Of a DNA stretch of 64,000 bases, positions 1-10,800 are shown in pieces. This DNA is from Anthracocystis setariae (taxonomy: Eukaryota > Basidiomycota > Ustilaginomycetes > Ustilaginales > Ustilaginaceae), in the NCBI GenBank assembly GCA_928724745.1, contig CAKMXJ010000032.1, forward strand, positions 1,798,001-1,862,000, written 5' to 3'. Below the pieces are notes generated by a model, which worked only from the letters and a program-made list of their open reading frames with translations, ran no database searches and had not been told where the DNA came from. Every line of letters begins with the position of its first letter. The first letter of the stretch is position 1. A program made the translations under genes and the position numbers.

Positions 1-837
1 CTTACTGAGCACGTGGTTGAACAGTTCCTGGTTCCTCGAGACAAGATTACCACGGAACGGCGATATGATCGCCGCCGACACTCCGTACGCCTGGTCCCCG
101 TATAGATATCTTTGCTCACCGTCCTCTCCTTTAGCATGCTCCGTAGCCCATTCAACCAATCGAGTTTCTATTACCATGTGAGCATCATGTCTGCGACCAT
201 CGAACGGCTGAGATACAAACAGGAGTCCGTCTGGTGTCGCAATGAACTGCCATTTCAGAGCATGAACCCGTTTGTGACCGTTGTATGCCTCCTGCTGATC
301 GCGATCCGGCATAGCGATTGGCCGAACTGTACCGTCGATAGCGCCCCAGAAGTTCGGCAAGCGAGTCTTCCGCTCGATCGCAGCGGCGTAGGCATCGAGG
401 GCCCTGGGCGAGGCAAGGTGGTGGCGCGCGCTGGTGATGTCGAGCAAGTAACACCATCTCCGATGAATGAACTCACTCATATGATGCACAATGCGACTTG
501 TACGGCTGTGAGACCACCCGAATTGACCCTCAAGAGACCGCAGACGACTTCCTCTCAACCAGGCAAGCAGCATGAGCATCGCCGTCTTGCTATCGATCAC
601 GTCCTTCGATCTAGTTCGCACAGGCTCAGGCAATCTCAATGCATGATGTATCACTTGAAATTCCCCGATTGTGTAGCCAAACATGGACCTGAAGTGTACA
701 TCATCGAGTTGAGAGATGATACGATGGTAGTCTTGAGCTGCCAGGTCCGTCGCCGAGGCTCGAGAAGAGGCCGCAAGGACAGCTAGAATGCGCATACGAC
801 GTCTTCGACGCGTTGAGATGGTGTAATCGACTTGCAT
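1..837 (-). CDS. PIF/Harbinger-type DDE transposase (HARBI1-like), C-terminus cut off by the window edge
   Basis: The minus strand reads open from an ATG at 837 to base 1 (279 codons) with no stop. Near the middle it carries WGAIDGTVRPIA, then YNGHKRVHALKWQ and a TPDG segment, followed by GRRHDAH and YLYGDQAYG. This is the order seen in the DDE_4 nuclease of PIF/Harbinger transposases and HARBI1. The first two catalytic Asp residues would be those in AIDGT and YGDQAYG; the final Glu lies outside the window. The frame stays open upstream to about 945. An in-frame mini-exon (ATG GT at 954–950) could join through a GTGAGT donor at 949 and a TTTAG acceptor ending at 896, adding about 21 residues; this splice is inferred. 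Whether it is an active transposon gene or a domesticated copy cannot be judged without the other end. Confidence 0.8.
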   Translation of the reverse strand, partial: MQVDYTISTRRRRRMRILAVLAASSRASATDLAAQDYHRIISQLDDVHFRSMFGYTIGEFQVIHHALRLPEPVRTRSKDVIDSKTAMLMLLAWLRGSRLRSLEGQFGWSHSRTSRIVHHMSEFIHRRWCYLLDITSARHHLASPRALDAYAAAIERKTRLPNFWGAIDGTVRPIAMPDRDQQEAYNGHKRVHALKWQFIATPDGLLFVSQPFDGRRHDAHMVIETRLVEWATEHAKGEDGEQRYLYGDQAYGVSAAIISPFRGNLVSRNQELFNHVLSK

Positions 838-954
838 GATCGTGCAGAAGCTTGCGTATTTGCTCCGCTCGGGCTCGGGAAGCTGCGGAGAAGCTCTAAA
901 GAAGGTTACGGTGATTGAATGATGCAGAAGATATGGTGGTAGTACTCACACCAT

Positions 955-1413
955 ATCCGTACTCAGGCCGATGGCGACGAAACACACACTTTTTGGACTC
1001 TCATTGAACAAAAACAGCCTTCATTGCTCGGATCCGACACATAGACCCTTAATCACCCTCGAGGCGTCGTCTGGGGCATCTTGGTAAGAGCTAACGTCCC
1101 ATACGACGCTCTAGGGTAACTCGGTTAGCTCACGATCATGCACGGGATTTGAAATCGTGCATAAGCAAGGTCAAATCTACCCATACGAAGGCGTACCGAA
1201 ACCTCCCTAGTATCAAGTGGAGTTCGAGTATGCGCTCTGTCGCGGTTCCGGTGCGGGAAGACCAACACTGTTTGCCGCTGCACAGCTTGACACGTCAAGA
1301 AGAACCCTCCCGGCTCGTTGAATTCGCCTAATCCTTCCATCTCCCTTCCCCCTCTCTGTTTCTCCTGTTCGGTCTGTACTGTGAAGCGGTTTCGTCACCG
1401 CACACGATTCTGG
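955..1413. other. Intergenic region between transposase gene and ALG8
   Basis: No convincing gene is present. The stretch holds the shared upstream region of two divergent genes. A 7-bp inverted repeat (ATGCACG/CGTGCAT) lies near 1138–1163. I could not identify a transposon terminal repeat here. The ALG8 frame is open upstream of its first ATG but contains no earlier ATG. Confidence 0.4.
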
Positions 1414-3627
1414 ATGAGTACGTCTGCACGAGTGCCTCGCTCGCCTAGCTTGGTGCCCGAGCCAACGCGCTCCGACACATTCCAGCATGCTCCCCAGCCC
1501 ACCACCACCACCGAGGACGAACCAACCACGTTAGGCCTGCAACGATTCGAATGGGAGCTGCTTACACTCAGCACTGCCTTCAAGCTGCTGCTCTTCCCCA
1601 CATACCACTCGACCGACTTCGAGGTTCATAGGAACTGGCTGGCCATCACCCGCACTCTACCGATTCGCGACTGGTACTTTGAGGCAACTTCGCAATGGAC
1701 GCTTGACTACCCGCCTTTCTTCGCCTACTTCTCGTGGATCCTCGCTCAGCCCGCCGTGTTCGTTGATCCATTGATAGTCAGTCTGCATGAAGGCCTGGAG
1801 TATGCTGCTTCTTCGTGCAAATACTACATGCGGACCACCGTGGTAGTGACCGAGCTTGTATTTGCAGCCGCATTGTTGGCGCATTCCAGGCTGGGAAGCC
1901 AGAGGAAGGTCAAGATCGGATATGCGGACGACGTGGCAGTAGCTGGCGGTGCTTCGACGAGTCAGCTCCTGGCAGCGAGCTTGTTGATGCATCCAGGCCT
2001 GATCATCATCGATCACATCCACTTCCAGTACAACGGATTCTTGTTCGGCGTCCTCGCATGGTCGCTCTGGGCTGCCAGGGAAGACAAACCGCTCCTCTGC
2101 GCTTTCCTCTTCAGCTCGCTGCTCAACCTCAAACACATCTACGTATACGTTGCGCCGCCATTCCTCATCTATCTTCTGCGCACCTACGTCGTACCCGTCG
2201 GCAGCACCACCAGTGACCTCGGACGCGTGTTGGAGCGTCTCATCACCGTCGGCGTGGTGACGCTGATCCCTTTCTTCGTCAGCCTGGCACCTCTAGCGAT
2301 CGATGGCTTACGACATGAGGCCGGTCCATTGGGTGTGTTGGCACAGATGCTGCAACGACTCTTCCCCTTCAGCCGCGGACTCATCCACGCCTACTGGGCG
2401 CCGAATGCATGGGCACTCTGGACGTTCGCCGATCGCGTTCTCGTCAAGCTCGTTCCCCGCCTGCCCATCCTCCGCACCATGCTTCCCGCGAGCTTTGTGG
2501 CCAAGTTCGACGCCTCTGCATCATCTGGCTTCGCATCCGCTTCGCGTGGGCTGGTGGAGAACATCTCGTTTGGTGTTCTCCCCGAGATCAGCCCTTCGAC
2601 GTGCTTCCTGCTGACGTTAACGTGGATGTTGGTCTACATGGTCAAGCTGTGGCAGACGCCCACCTACCGTTCTTTCCTCGCCTCGGTGAGCCTGTGCGGT
2701 TTAGCATCGTTCCTGTTCGGCTGGCATGTACACGAGAAGGCCATCATGCTACCGCTCATCCCCTATACGTTCCTGGCCGCTGACGACTATGCGCATTTCC
2801 GCACCTTGATACTCCTCAGCACGGCTGGGATCGTATCGCTATTCCCTCTCCTTTTCACGCCGCAAGAGGGGGCGATCAAGATTGTCTATTCGATACTGTG
2901 GGCGATGCTCGTGTTTGCAACACTCAACAAGAGGGTCTTTCGACCGGTGCAGAGCAATGTCGGGTTACTGGTGCATGGGCTGGAAACCGTGTATTTGTGG
3001 GGGTTCGTGGTATTACAGGTCTATGTTTCTGTGTTGCACCCGATGGCGTTTGGTAGGGAGGATGTGATGCCAACCGCAGTGGTAGGAAGGACGGCTTCAA
3101 AATCGCGCCTGAATGTGACGAGCAGCGCGAATGCGAAAGCATGGATCCCACAAGTGCCCGTTGTGGATGCAGAGCCGATAGCTGTTCCAGCTGAGGCAGT
3201 AGCCCCGGCAGCACCAGCGGAGGCGGCCTTGCCGTCGGGAAGCACAGTTGCTAGCGCAGTTCTACCGATTTCCACCGCTAGCACAGGCGGCGATGAAGCC
3301 AGCGCAGAGCTTGCGGTGTCGGATGATCCGGAGGTGAACGTCAGCACTGCCGAGTTCGATTCACCTCAACCCTGCTCTAGCGCCATCCCACAGGGGAATG
3401 CTGACCTCTTGGCGCTTCCAGCCACAGCAGAGGTGCAAGCAGAGATGCCCCCATTGGATTCAAGACAAGGGCCAGCGCCAACGGACCAAGTGGAAACACC
3501 GCCAACGGTAGCTACGGCTTCGGCGATGGAGTTCCTTCCACTCATGATGGTGAGCGTCTACTGCAGCGTGGGTGTCATCTGGGCGTGGGTGAGAGCTTCG
3601 GCTTTATATCTCCTCAGCGAGAACTGA
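1414..3627 (+). CDS. ALG8: ALG8-type dolichyl-P-glucose alpha-1,3-glucosyltransferase
   Basis: An ER multi-pass GT-C glycosyltransferase of 737 residues. It should add the second glucose to the lipid-linked oligosaccharide (Glc1Man9GlcNAc2-PP-dolichol) used for N-glycosylation. The ALG6/ALG8 signature near residues 65–105 (NWLAITRTLP, WYFEATSQWTLDYPPFFAY) and HFQYNGFLFG further on are visible. FGWHVHEKAIMLPLIP lies near residue 436. The wording of the first block fits ALG8 better than ALG6. The start is the first ATG of the frame. The protein is longer than typical ALG8 (roughly 520–580 residues). An Ala/Pro/Ser-rich segment of about 165 residues (about 548–710) is inserted just before the last membrane helix, which itself is conserved. 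The gene appears intronless. Confidence 0.9.
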   Translation: MSTSARVPRSPSLVPEPTRSDTFQHAPQPTTTTEDEPTTLGLQRFEWELLTLSTAFKLLLFPTYHSTDFEVHRNWLAITRTLPIRDWYFEATSQWTLDYPPFFAYFSWILAQPAVFVDPLIVSLHEGLEYAASSCKYYMRTTVVVTELVFAAALLAHSRLGSQRKVKIGYADDVAVAGGASTSQLLAASLLMHPGLIIIDHIHFQYNGFLFGVLAWSLWAAREDKPLLCAFLFSSLLNLKHIYVYVAPPFLIYLLRTYVVPVGSTTSDLGRVLERLITVGVVTLIPFFVSLAPLAIDGLRHEAGPLGVLAQMLQRLFPFSRGLIHAYWAPNAWALWTFADRVLVKLVPRLPILRTMLPASFVAKFDASASSGFASASRGLVENISFGVLPEISPSTCFLLTLTWMLVYMVKLWQTPTYRSFLASVSLCGLASFLFGWHVHEKAIMLPLIPYTFLAADDYAHFRTLILLSTAGIVSLFPLLFTPQEGAIKIVYSILWAMLVFATLNKRVFRPVQSNVGLLVHGLETVYLWGFVVLQVYVSVLHPMAFGREDVMPTAVVGRTASKSRLNVTSSANAKAWIPQVPVVDAEPIAVPAEAVAPAAPAEAALPSGSTVASAVLPISTASTGGDEASAELAVSDDPEVNVSTAEFDSPQPCSSAIPQGNADLLALPATAEVQAEMPPLDSRQGPAPTDQVETPPTVATASAMEFLPLMMVSVYCSVGVIWAWVRASALYLLSEN

Positions 3628-4795
3628 TGCAGAAGGAACAGCCATATGGTGATCACTTAGTAAATTGGAGCAATCATAGCATGGCAAAGGATAGTACAGT
3701 ATCATAATATGTGTGTTGGTTTGGCATGAGCGGTACGTGAATGTACTCACGATCGAATCACGACTATGGGATATCCGACATTACAGGATTGACTGAGCAT
3801 CGAGAAGAACGACCAACCCAACGACGCATGAGCCACGTTCGGAAAAATGTTGAAAATGCATACACAGGCAATCGCAATCGCAATCGCAATCGCCGCCATC
3901 GCCATCGGAATCGTAATCGCACGCTGCAGCTGCAAAACCTCTCTCTCTCAAAAAAAAAAAAAAAGGAAGACACACACACACAACAGCCAGTAATCCCGGC
4001 CGTGCTCCGAACCGTCCGTGCTCCGATGGACGATTTTCAGCTGCAAAAGGCAACTAAGTTAACTCACTTGTCACTCCCGGACCCAAATCCACAAAGTAGT
4101 GACTGACTGAGCCCAACACTTTTGAGCACTCACGGAAGCCGCTCCGAGACAGCGTATCCCTCATGACCGACTGACTCTGCTCTTGTCTTGTCTTGCCAAC
4201 CCACATCTAAGCCTAATTTTACTCACCGTGCCTCGTCTCTTCCCTTCTTCATCCTTCATCCTTCATCCTTCATCCTTGATCCTTGATCCTTGATCCTTCA
4301 TCTTTCGCCCTTGTTTCCTCATCCCGTTCCGTTCTTCCTCCCTTCTAAACGGCATCGTCCGTTCTCGGTACGTCGGTACGAGCTCGAATCCGTTGATTCC
4401 CACAACACGCAGCCAAGGCAGCTGTTTCCATCACGTCCTTGTAAATTCTCGATTCGGCAATATCAGTCATCTGCTGCAACCGTTGCGACTGCTCTTTCCC
4501 GCCATTGCTCATCCGCCAGCATCGTTTCACTGGACAAAATCAGTCTCGTCAAGTCCTTTCAGCTTTCATCGCCAACATTGCGATCATCTTTATCCGCTTC
4601 TGCAACCGTCTCGAGCTGCTATTACCCCATTCAATACATCAGTGCTCTCATCAACTCAGCTGCCTCAATTTCTTTCTCGTCCCAACGACGCCGTTGGTAG
4701 CGAACAAGATCAAGCGCTCCAGCATCGTTGTTGATGGCTGCTGATCTGGTACACTAGATTGCATATATCCTCACTGTATCAGGACAAGGCGCGGT
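3628..4795. other. Intergenic region and probable long 5' leader of the PUF gene
   Basis: No supported gene. It contains several simple repeats: a hexanucleotide GCAATC run near 3868–3893, an A15 tract at 3950–3964, a short CA run near 3970–3982, and eight copies of a 7-bp unit (TTCATCC/TTGATCC) at 4248–4303. The pyrimidine-rich DNA from about 4200 to 4700 resembles a fungal promoter or 5' UTR. Confidence 0.4.
4248..4303 (+). repeat. 7-bp tandem repeat, 8 units
   Basis: Units read TTCATCC x4, TTGATCC x3, TTCATCT x1. It lies in the upstream pyrimidine-rich tract of the PUF gene. The length makes it a likely variable-number locus. Confidence 0.85.
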
Positions 4796-5060
4796 ATGAA
4801 GGGTAGTGGAGACTCATCATCTGTCCAGCATCGATCCCCTGCCTTCTCCCAGACGGCCTATCGTCTTGATTCCATCACGTCCAGTACAGCGCCTCTACGC
4901 CCACCAGCTAAACGCAGTGTCAGCGGCACCGCTAACTCCGGCTCGTTTGCATCCCTGACTGCTGTTGCCAGCCCTGTTCAGACACCTGCAGAGACGACGT
5001 CTTCTTTCGCTAACACGTTCTCTAAGCCAACCTCGAGCGATTCTAGCGTTTTCTCCCAGC

Positions 5061-5104
<44 letters not shown>

Positions 5105-7792
5105 CGAGCAGCGAGTGCCGGCTCTGCTTACTTCGGCATGTCCAAGCTAGACCAGGCTGCCTGGTCTGACGTCCCCGTCAAGTCCAACGGCAGTCCGTCG
5201 AGTGTCTGGACTGGGCGTGCTCCTTCTACCATGGACGGCGACGCTGTCACCACGGCCACTGCTTCCAATGTGAGCACTCCCAGTCGCGGTCCCACCGCCC
5301 TCGATGCCAAGGATGGCGCAACTAATGCTTCTGTCTTTACGCCTTCGCCTTTGCTTCCCCAGGAAGGCTCTGCATGGTCGATCGGACGCACCGCATCACT
5401 CACTTGGGCTCCAAAACAGGCCGAGATCGTTCCGGACGCAGCTGCTTCAAGCCCCAACGCAGTCAAACGGGTGATCACCGATGCATCTCCTTCTTCCACG
5501 TCCAAGGCAGGCACACCTGCAGCGGTCGGAGACAATGCCACTGCGCCGTCGCCCACCATTGCCAGCAAGACGGCTGCACCAGTGCCAAAGCGTGCGCCAA
5601 TACGCTCGGTGACTCTGGACCCAAGCCATCTCGCAGGCAACAGAAGGCTAAGTGACAGTGCCGACGAGCCTCTTTCGCCCGTCCAGGCCGAGGCTGCTGA
5701 AGACCAAGAGTTGGTCAACGAGATCAACACTCTCACCATTTCCACTGATGAGGCCTCGAGCTCGGCGGATGCTGCAGTGCCACAGCATGGCTTGCCGTCC
5801 GGGTACAGCTCGCCGCCTGCTTTCATGGGGGTTGGTCACCATGCGCATCGTCCCTCTGGATCGTTTCCCCCACCTCCGTTCAGTCCCGGCGAAGCGTTCA
5901 TGCACGCTTCGCCATATTTGCCGGGCAGCGGTGCTCGGTCTCCCGATGGGTATGCACCCGGTTACGCGGGCATCGCTCCTATGATGCCCGGTATGCCTCC
6001 GATCGACATGTCTGGGTACGAGTCTTATCGTACCACTCCGGATCCGTATGCGCCCACCATGCCTGGACGTGCCATCTTTGCTTCGCAAGGCTCGCAAGGA
6101 TCGACGCCGCAGAGTCCATCGTTCGGACCGACACCACTCGGTATGCGGAATGGGGAAGCCATGTTCTACCCCGGTGTGGTGCCTGGGTTTGGACCACCGC
6201 CAATGGCAGCAGCGATGGCTTCGCCGGTTCGACCAATGATGCCACCAGGTACTCCGCAGTATGGGTTTGCGACGGGGGTGGATGGGCGAAGCGCGCAACT
6301 TGGGCAATCGGCCATGATGGCGCCGGGCATGCCCATGCCTACGGGTGGACTTATGATGCCACCCACGAGCCCGGGGCTGAACTCTACTCCGATGGTGGGC
6401 GGGCCCGACAATCGTTCGTCGCCGAGTTTGAGTCAGACCTCACCATATATGCCCGGTGCGCATCGACGAATGCCTTCCAACGCCGAAGCGTATGGACCCG
6501 CCATGGCCATGTCTCCACGTCCGCCGTTTGCAATGGCGTCGCAAGGGCCTTTCGTACCCGGAGCGATGATGGGTGGTGGTGCGCCCATGCCTCCACCATC
6601 CATGATGGGTTGGAATGGGCGATACCACGATCATCGTCGCATGCCCACTGGGCCGGGAGGCCTGATGCATGTTGCAGGTTACGTACCCTACGGTCGCTAC
6701 CCTGCTGCTGGTCTGCCCAATGCTGGTGGCAATGCAACCCATTCGTCTTCGCATGCTCCTCGTTCGGCGCTGTTGGAGGAATTCCGCAGTCGGCACGCCA
6801 AGAACCGCAAATTCGAGCTGGTCGACATCTACGGCTGCGTAGTCGAGTTTTCGTGCGACCAGCACGGTTCGCGTTTCATCCAGGAGAAACTGGATACGGC
6901 GACGGTGGACGAGAAGGCACAGCTGTTTGACGAGATGATCGCGCATGCTCGGCAGCTGATGACGGATGTGTTTGGCAACTATGTGATCCAGAAGATGCTG
7001 GAGTATGGGTCGGATGAGCAGCAGGAGCGGTTGGGCGCGGAGATGGCGGGGCATGTGTTGACGTTGTCGCTGGGAACTTATGGGTGTCGAGTGGTTCAGA
7101 AGGCGTTTGATCATGTGGGGGTGGAGATGAGGGAGAAGTTGGCGAGAGAGTTGGATGGGTATGTGATGCAATGTGTCAAGGATCAGAATGCGAACCATGT
7201 GGTTCAGAAGGTGATTGAGAGGGTGAGGCCCGAGGTGGTCGAATTCGTCGCGTTGGCGTTTAGGGGTCAGGTGGCTGGGTTGGCGTCGCATTGTTATTCG
7301 TGTCGCGTGCTTCAGCGCGTGTTTGAGTATGGGTTGGAAGAGCAGGTCCGACCCCTACTCGACGAGTTGGTGCACGAGTGTGTGGCGTTGATGGAGCATC
7401 AGTATGGCAACTATGTGATCCAGTGGGTGCTTCAGCGGGGCGAGGAGGTGGATAGGGACAAGGTGATGGACGCGATATCAGGTCAGGTCGTCAGGTTGTC
7501 GTTGCACAAGTTTGCCAGTAATGTCATAGAGCAGGTGGTCAGGAGTTGTAGTACTAGCAGGTTGACCCAGTTGGTGGAGGAAATTTTGAAGGATGGCGCG
7601 GTGGTTAGGTTGATGAAGGATCAGTACGGTAACTATGTGGTTCAGCGGTTTTTGGAGAGGTTGGAGGGCGAGCAGCGGGAGAGGTTGGTAAAGGTCCTTA
7701 GGGATGGGTTGGGTGGTCCGGTTAGGACGAAACAACTCATTGCAATCGAGAGACTCATCGAGAGCTTACACCCCCCATCACCAAGCACATAA
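4796..7792 (+). CDS. Pumilio/PUF-family RNA-binding protein (Puf3/Pum type)
   Basis: A 998-residue intronless protein. About 650 N-terminal residues are low complexity (Ser/Ala, then Met/Pro/Gly-rich) with a 16-Gln tract at residues 88–103. The C-terminal Pumilio homology domain begins near residue 655 and has eight repeats. The RNA-reading positions in repeats 1–8 are SRxxQ, NYxxQ, CRxxQ, NHxxQ, CRxxQ, NYxxQ, SNxxE, NYxxQ. By the established PUF code, read from repeat 8 to 1, this predicts 5'-UGUAUAUA, the Pum/Puf3 type element UGUANAUA. Such proteins bind mRNA 3' UTRs in the cytoplasm and promote repression, decay or localisation. Yeast Puf3 targets mRNAs for mitochondrial proteins. Its stop lies 64 bp from the stop of the convergent START-domain gene. 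Orthology to Puf3 rather than Puf1/2 is inferred from the code. Confidence 0.92.
5057..5104 (+). repeat. CAA/CAG trinucleotide repeat encoding polyglutamine
   Basis: Sixteen glutamine codons in a row (one CAG followed by CAA) in the disordered N-terminal part of the PUF protein. CAA dominance may limit hairpin-driven expansion. Confidence 0.95.
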
Positions 7793-7856
7793 CATCACAC
7801 CCCCCTTACAATCGCCTCTTGGTTTCAATAGATAAAAACAAAGCTTTGCATTCTTT

Positions 7857-10800
7857 TCACTCATGCTCGTCTTCCCAACTCTCGTCTTCCACGGCGCAGG
7901 GTGGTTCTTCCGCAACGGATTGTCGCTGCATCCTGCCTACGCCGAAACCGGTGATGGGAGGTGGTAGGTCTTGGGATGTGAGGGCGGGTTTGGGACTTTT
8001 GTGCGGGTCGAGTGAGCCGGGGAAGGGATGAAGTTTCGAGTTGTTTTCCAGACGGTAGTTTGCGCGCGTTCGTTTGCGACCGATCGACTGCGGAGTAGGG
8101 ATGCTCATCCTCGCCCTCGCCTTCGTCATCGCCGCCGGCGTCGGCGCCGGGACAGGCGTGGGCATAGGCGCAGCCTCGTACTTCGAATACCCACTATAAT
8201 ACCTCAAGCCCGAGATGAGCCTGGTACCATACCCACTACCGCGTGGAACGCCAGCTGCATTGCGATCCAATTCCCGCAGCGTCGACATCGCCTTCCCCCT
8301 CTGCGCCGACAGATCCATCGTGACCGTGGTTACATCCTGGCCGACATTGGGTCGATTTTCGAGCGAGATGACGCTCTCCGTATTCGCCCTCACCTCTGCC
8401 CTAGCTCTCGAGACCGAAATCGACCTCGAGCTCGAATTCACCGACACCTTTCTACATCTTGACCCCAACACCGACCTTTGCTTGCCCTTCCAACTCTGCA
8501 GCGATCCTTCATCGACCGCACTGAGGCCATCCCAAGACCGCGGCGTCGACACCTCACTCGGCGTGCTCAATCCATCCAGTTGCAGCCCGAGACTCTCTCT
8601 GGCTCCCGGGGCCAGACTGAGCGCTAGCGCATCCGAGCCCACGAGCACCATCGCACTCACCCTTCTCGCCTGCTGCTTGATCTTGGCCGGGTCCGAGTCA
8701 TTCATGAACGGCATCGACTCGGCCAACGCATCCGCGAGCAGCGAAACGAGTTCTGAGCTTTCCGTCACTCCTCCTTCCGTCTCCGCGCTGGGCGTTTCGA
8801 GACTCGGCAGGGGCTGCTTGCCGCTCTTGAGCGAGCCGGGCGAGAAACCTCCTTCGGACCGTTGGCGGCGCTCCATCTCGGCATACAGCGCCGACGACAG
8901 CCTGCGCATCCTCTTCTCCAATCCCGGTGCTGCTGCTGCTGCCGCCCTTGCCCCTTCTCCACTACGGCTACTCTTATCCTCCTCCACCTTCCTACTCCCA
9001 CTACTCCCACTCCCATTCACCGCGCGCCGCATCTCGCTATCCACATACCCGTCAAAGAACTCATTCGACAACAACCGCGACCTTTCCTCTGCTGCACGCA
9101 CCGCCCCGCGATCTCGCACCGTCTCATCCGCTTCGTCCATATACTCTACCTCCTCTCCGCCCACCTCCATTGCCGACCGCTCGGCAAGATGAAGGGTGGC
9201 GCGCTTGAAGTTGCTCGCGGCTAGGCCGTACATCGGCTGGTCCTTGCCTTTGGAGAGGTAATCGCCCCTGCCGGCTCCAAATTCGTCGAGGTCGCTAGCA
9301 GCTACCGAGCCGGGGACGGTCTCAGTGCCTTCCGACGGGGTCATGGGGATGGGGAGGCGTCTGCGGAGGCGCGCGGGCGAAGACGAGCCGAGCGAGGTGA
9401 GCGACGATGACATGGCGTCATCCTGGCCCAGCTCCGAGTCGGTGGTCGTAGCCATGCCTGGCGAGGGCAGCGGAGAGCCCCGGCTCAATAGCCGGTCTGA
9501 GAATCTCGGTGGAGAGAGGCTGCGAAGGTCGAGCAACATGGCCGGCCGGGCGGCGGGGGACAGTGGTTTGTGCGGGGAGCCGGAGAGGGAGGGGAGGGGG
9601 ACATTGCGATCCATGTTGGGGGTTGTACCGGGGAGCGACGAGGTGCGCAGTGGGAGAGGGCTGGTGACGTGCGCTGGTATCGGTGCAGCTATGGGCGTAT
9701 TGTTCGCTGGTTCCTTGGCGATGGGTGGCAGAATCTTGTCACTGACGAGCTTAGGCGAGGTGAGGGTGGCTTTGACTCTGGGCTTCGACGGGGTTGCAGC
9801 CGTCTCCGGTACATCGGATAAGCGCGCTGGTGTCGAAGCGACCACTTCCTTTGTCTTTGCAACGTCTACAGCTGGCGTTGCTGCAGGCGGACGAGGTTTG
9901 CCGAGGAAGCCCTGACCTACCATGGCTGGAAGCGTTCGATGTCTGTACCAAGTCCCCCCTGGCTGACCAAGCGGCTCTGCCACCGCCTCGGACTGCCCCC
10001 TTCGCTGCGAGTCGAAATCCTGAAACAGCGCCGGTGAGACCAACATGGTCTTTGCCACCTTGGCCACCGACGCAATGCTCCTCGGCACGAGCGTGGATGC
10101 GACCATCTTGATCACCGAGGCGGGGACCCACGCCGCCATCTCTCCCAAGTCCGACACCTGAGTGATAAGTACTGCTGGACCACGCGGGTCGCGTCGAGGT
10201 GCTGTTATCGGTGCTGTGGTTGGGTCGTGACTGAGCTGGCGGCTGGCGGTGCTACTGGAAGAGTTGGATCTGACGTGGCGACCAAGACCAAGTAGACCGA
10301 GGCGGAAATGCGAGCCTTTGGCCGACGTGGCGGATGAAGGACTTTTGCCGAGTTCTGCCGCACTTGCTGTTGCGTCTGGTACGCCATCATCGCCGAGGTC
10401 CTCGACCATGAATCCGCCGGTTCTGAGCTCGAAGCGCGTATATCCTTTGCGCGGCGGCAAGGTTGGATCCACCACACTCTGTGAGGTCGAAACCAATCTG
10501 AGTGGACCGTGATCGGCTGTTCCATTCGACTTGGATGGCAAACGCGCATCGACGCTGAGCAGAACCATATCGCGGGCCTTGGCGACCATAAAGATGCTGC
10601 CAAAGCGCAACAGCTCGACACGGGCAGCTATAGCTCGAGCCAACTCTGTCGTGTGCTCCGACTGAGGAGCGCTTGACTCGGTGGCTAACCACCTCTTGAC
10701 GGCTCCTTCTTCGACGGTGGTGTCCCAGAGCTTGCGATTCTCTGCGCTGGCCATGAGCGACCAGAACTGTCTTGCGGTGACACCGGGCAAGGTGGACTGG

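Noticed and set aside
8215..9192. 325-codon plus-strand frame
   Set aside because: Antisense to the Ser-rich tail of the START-domain gene; low-complexity mirror with no domain.
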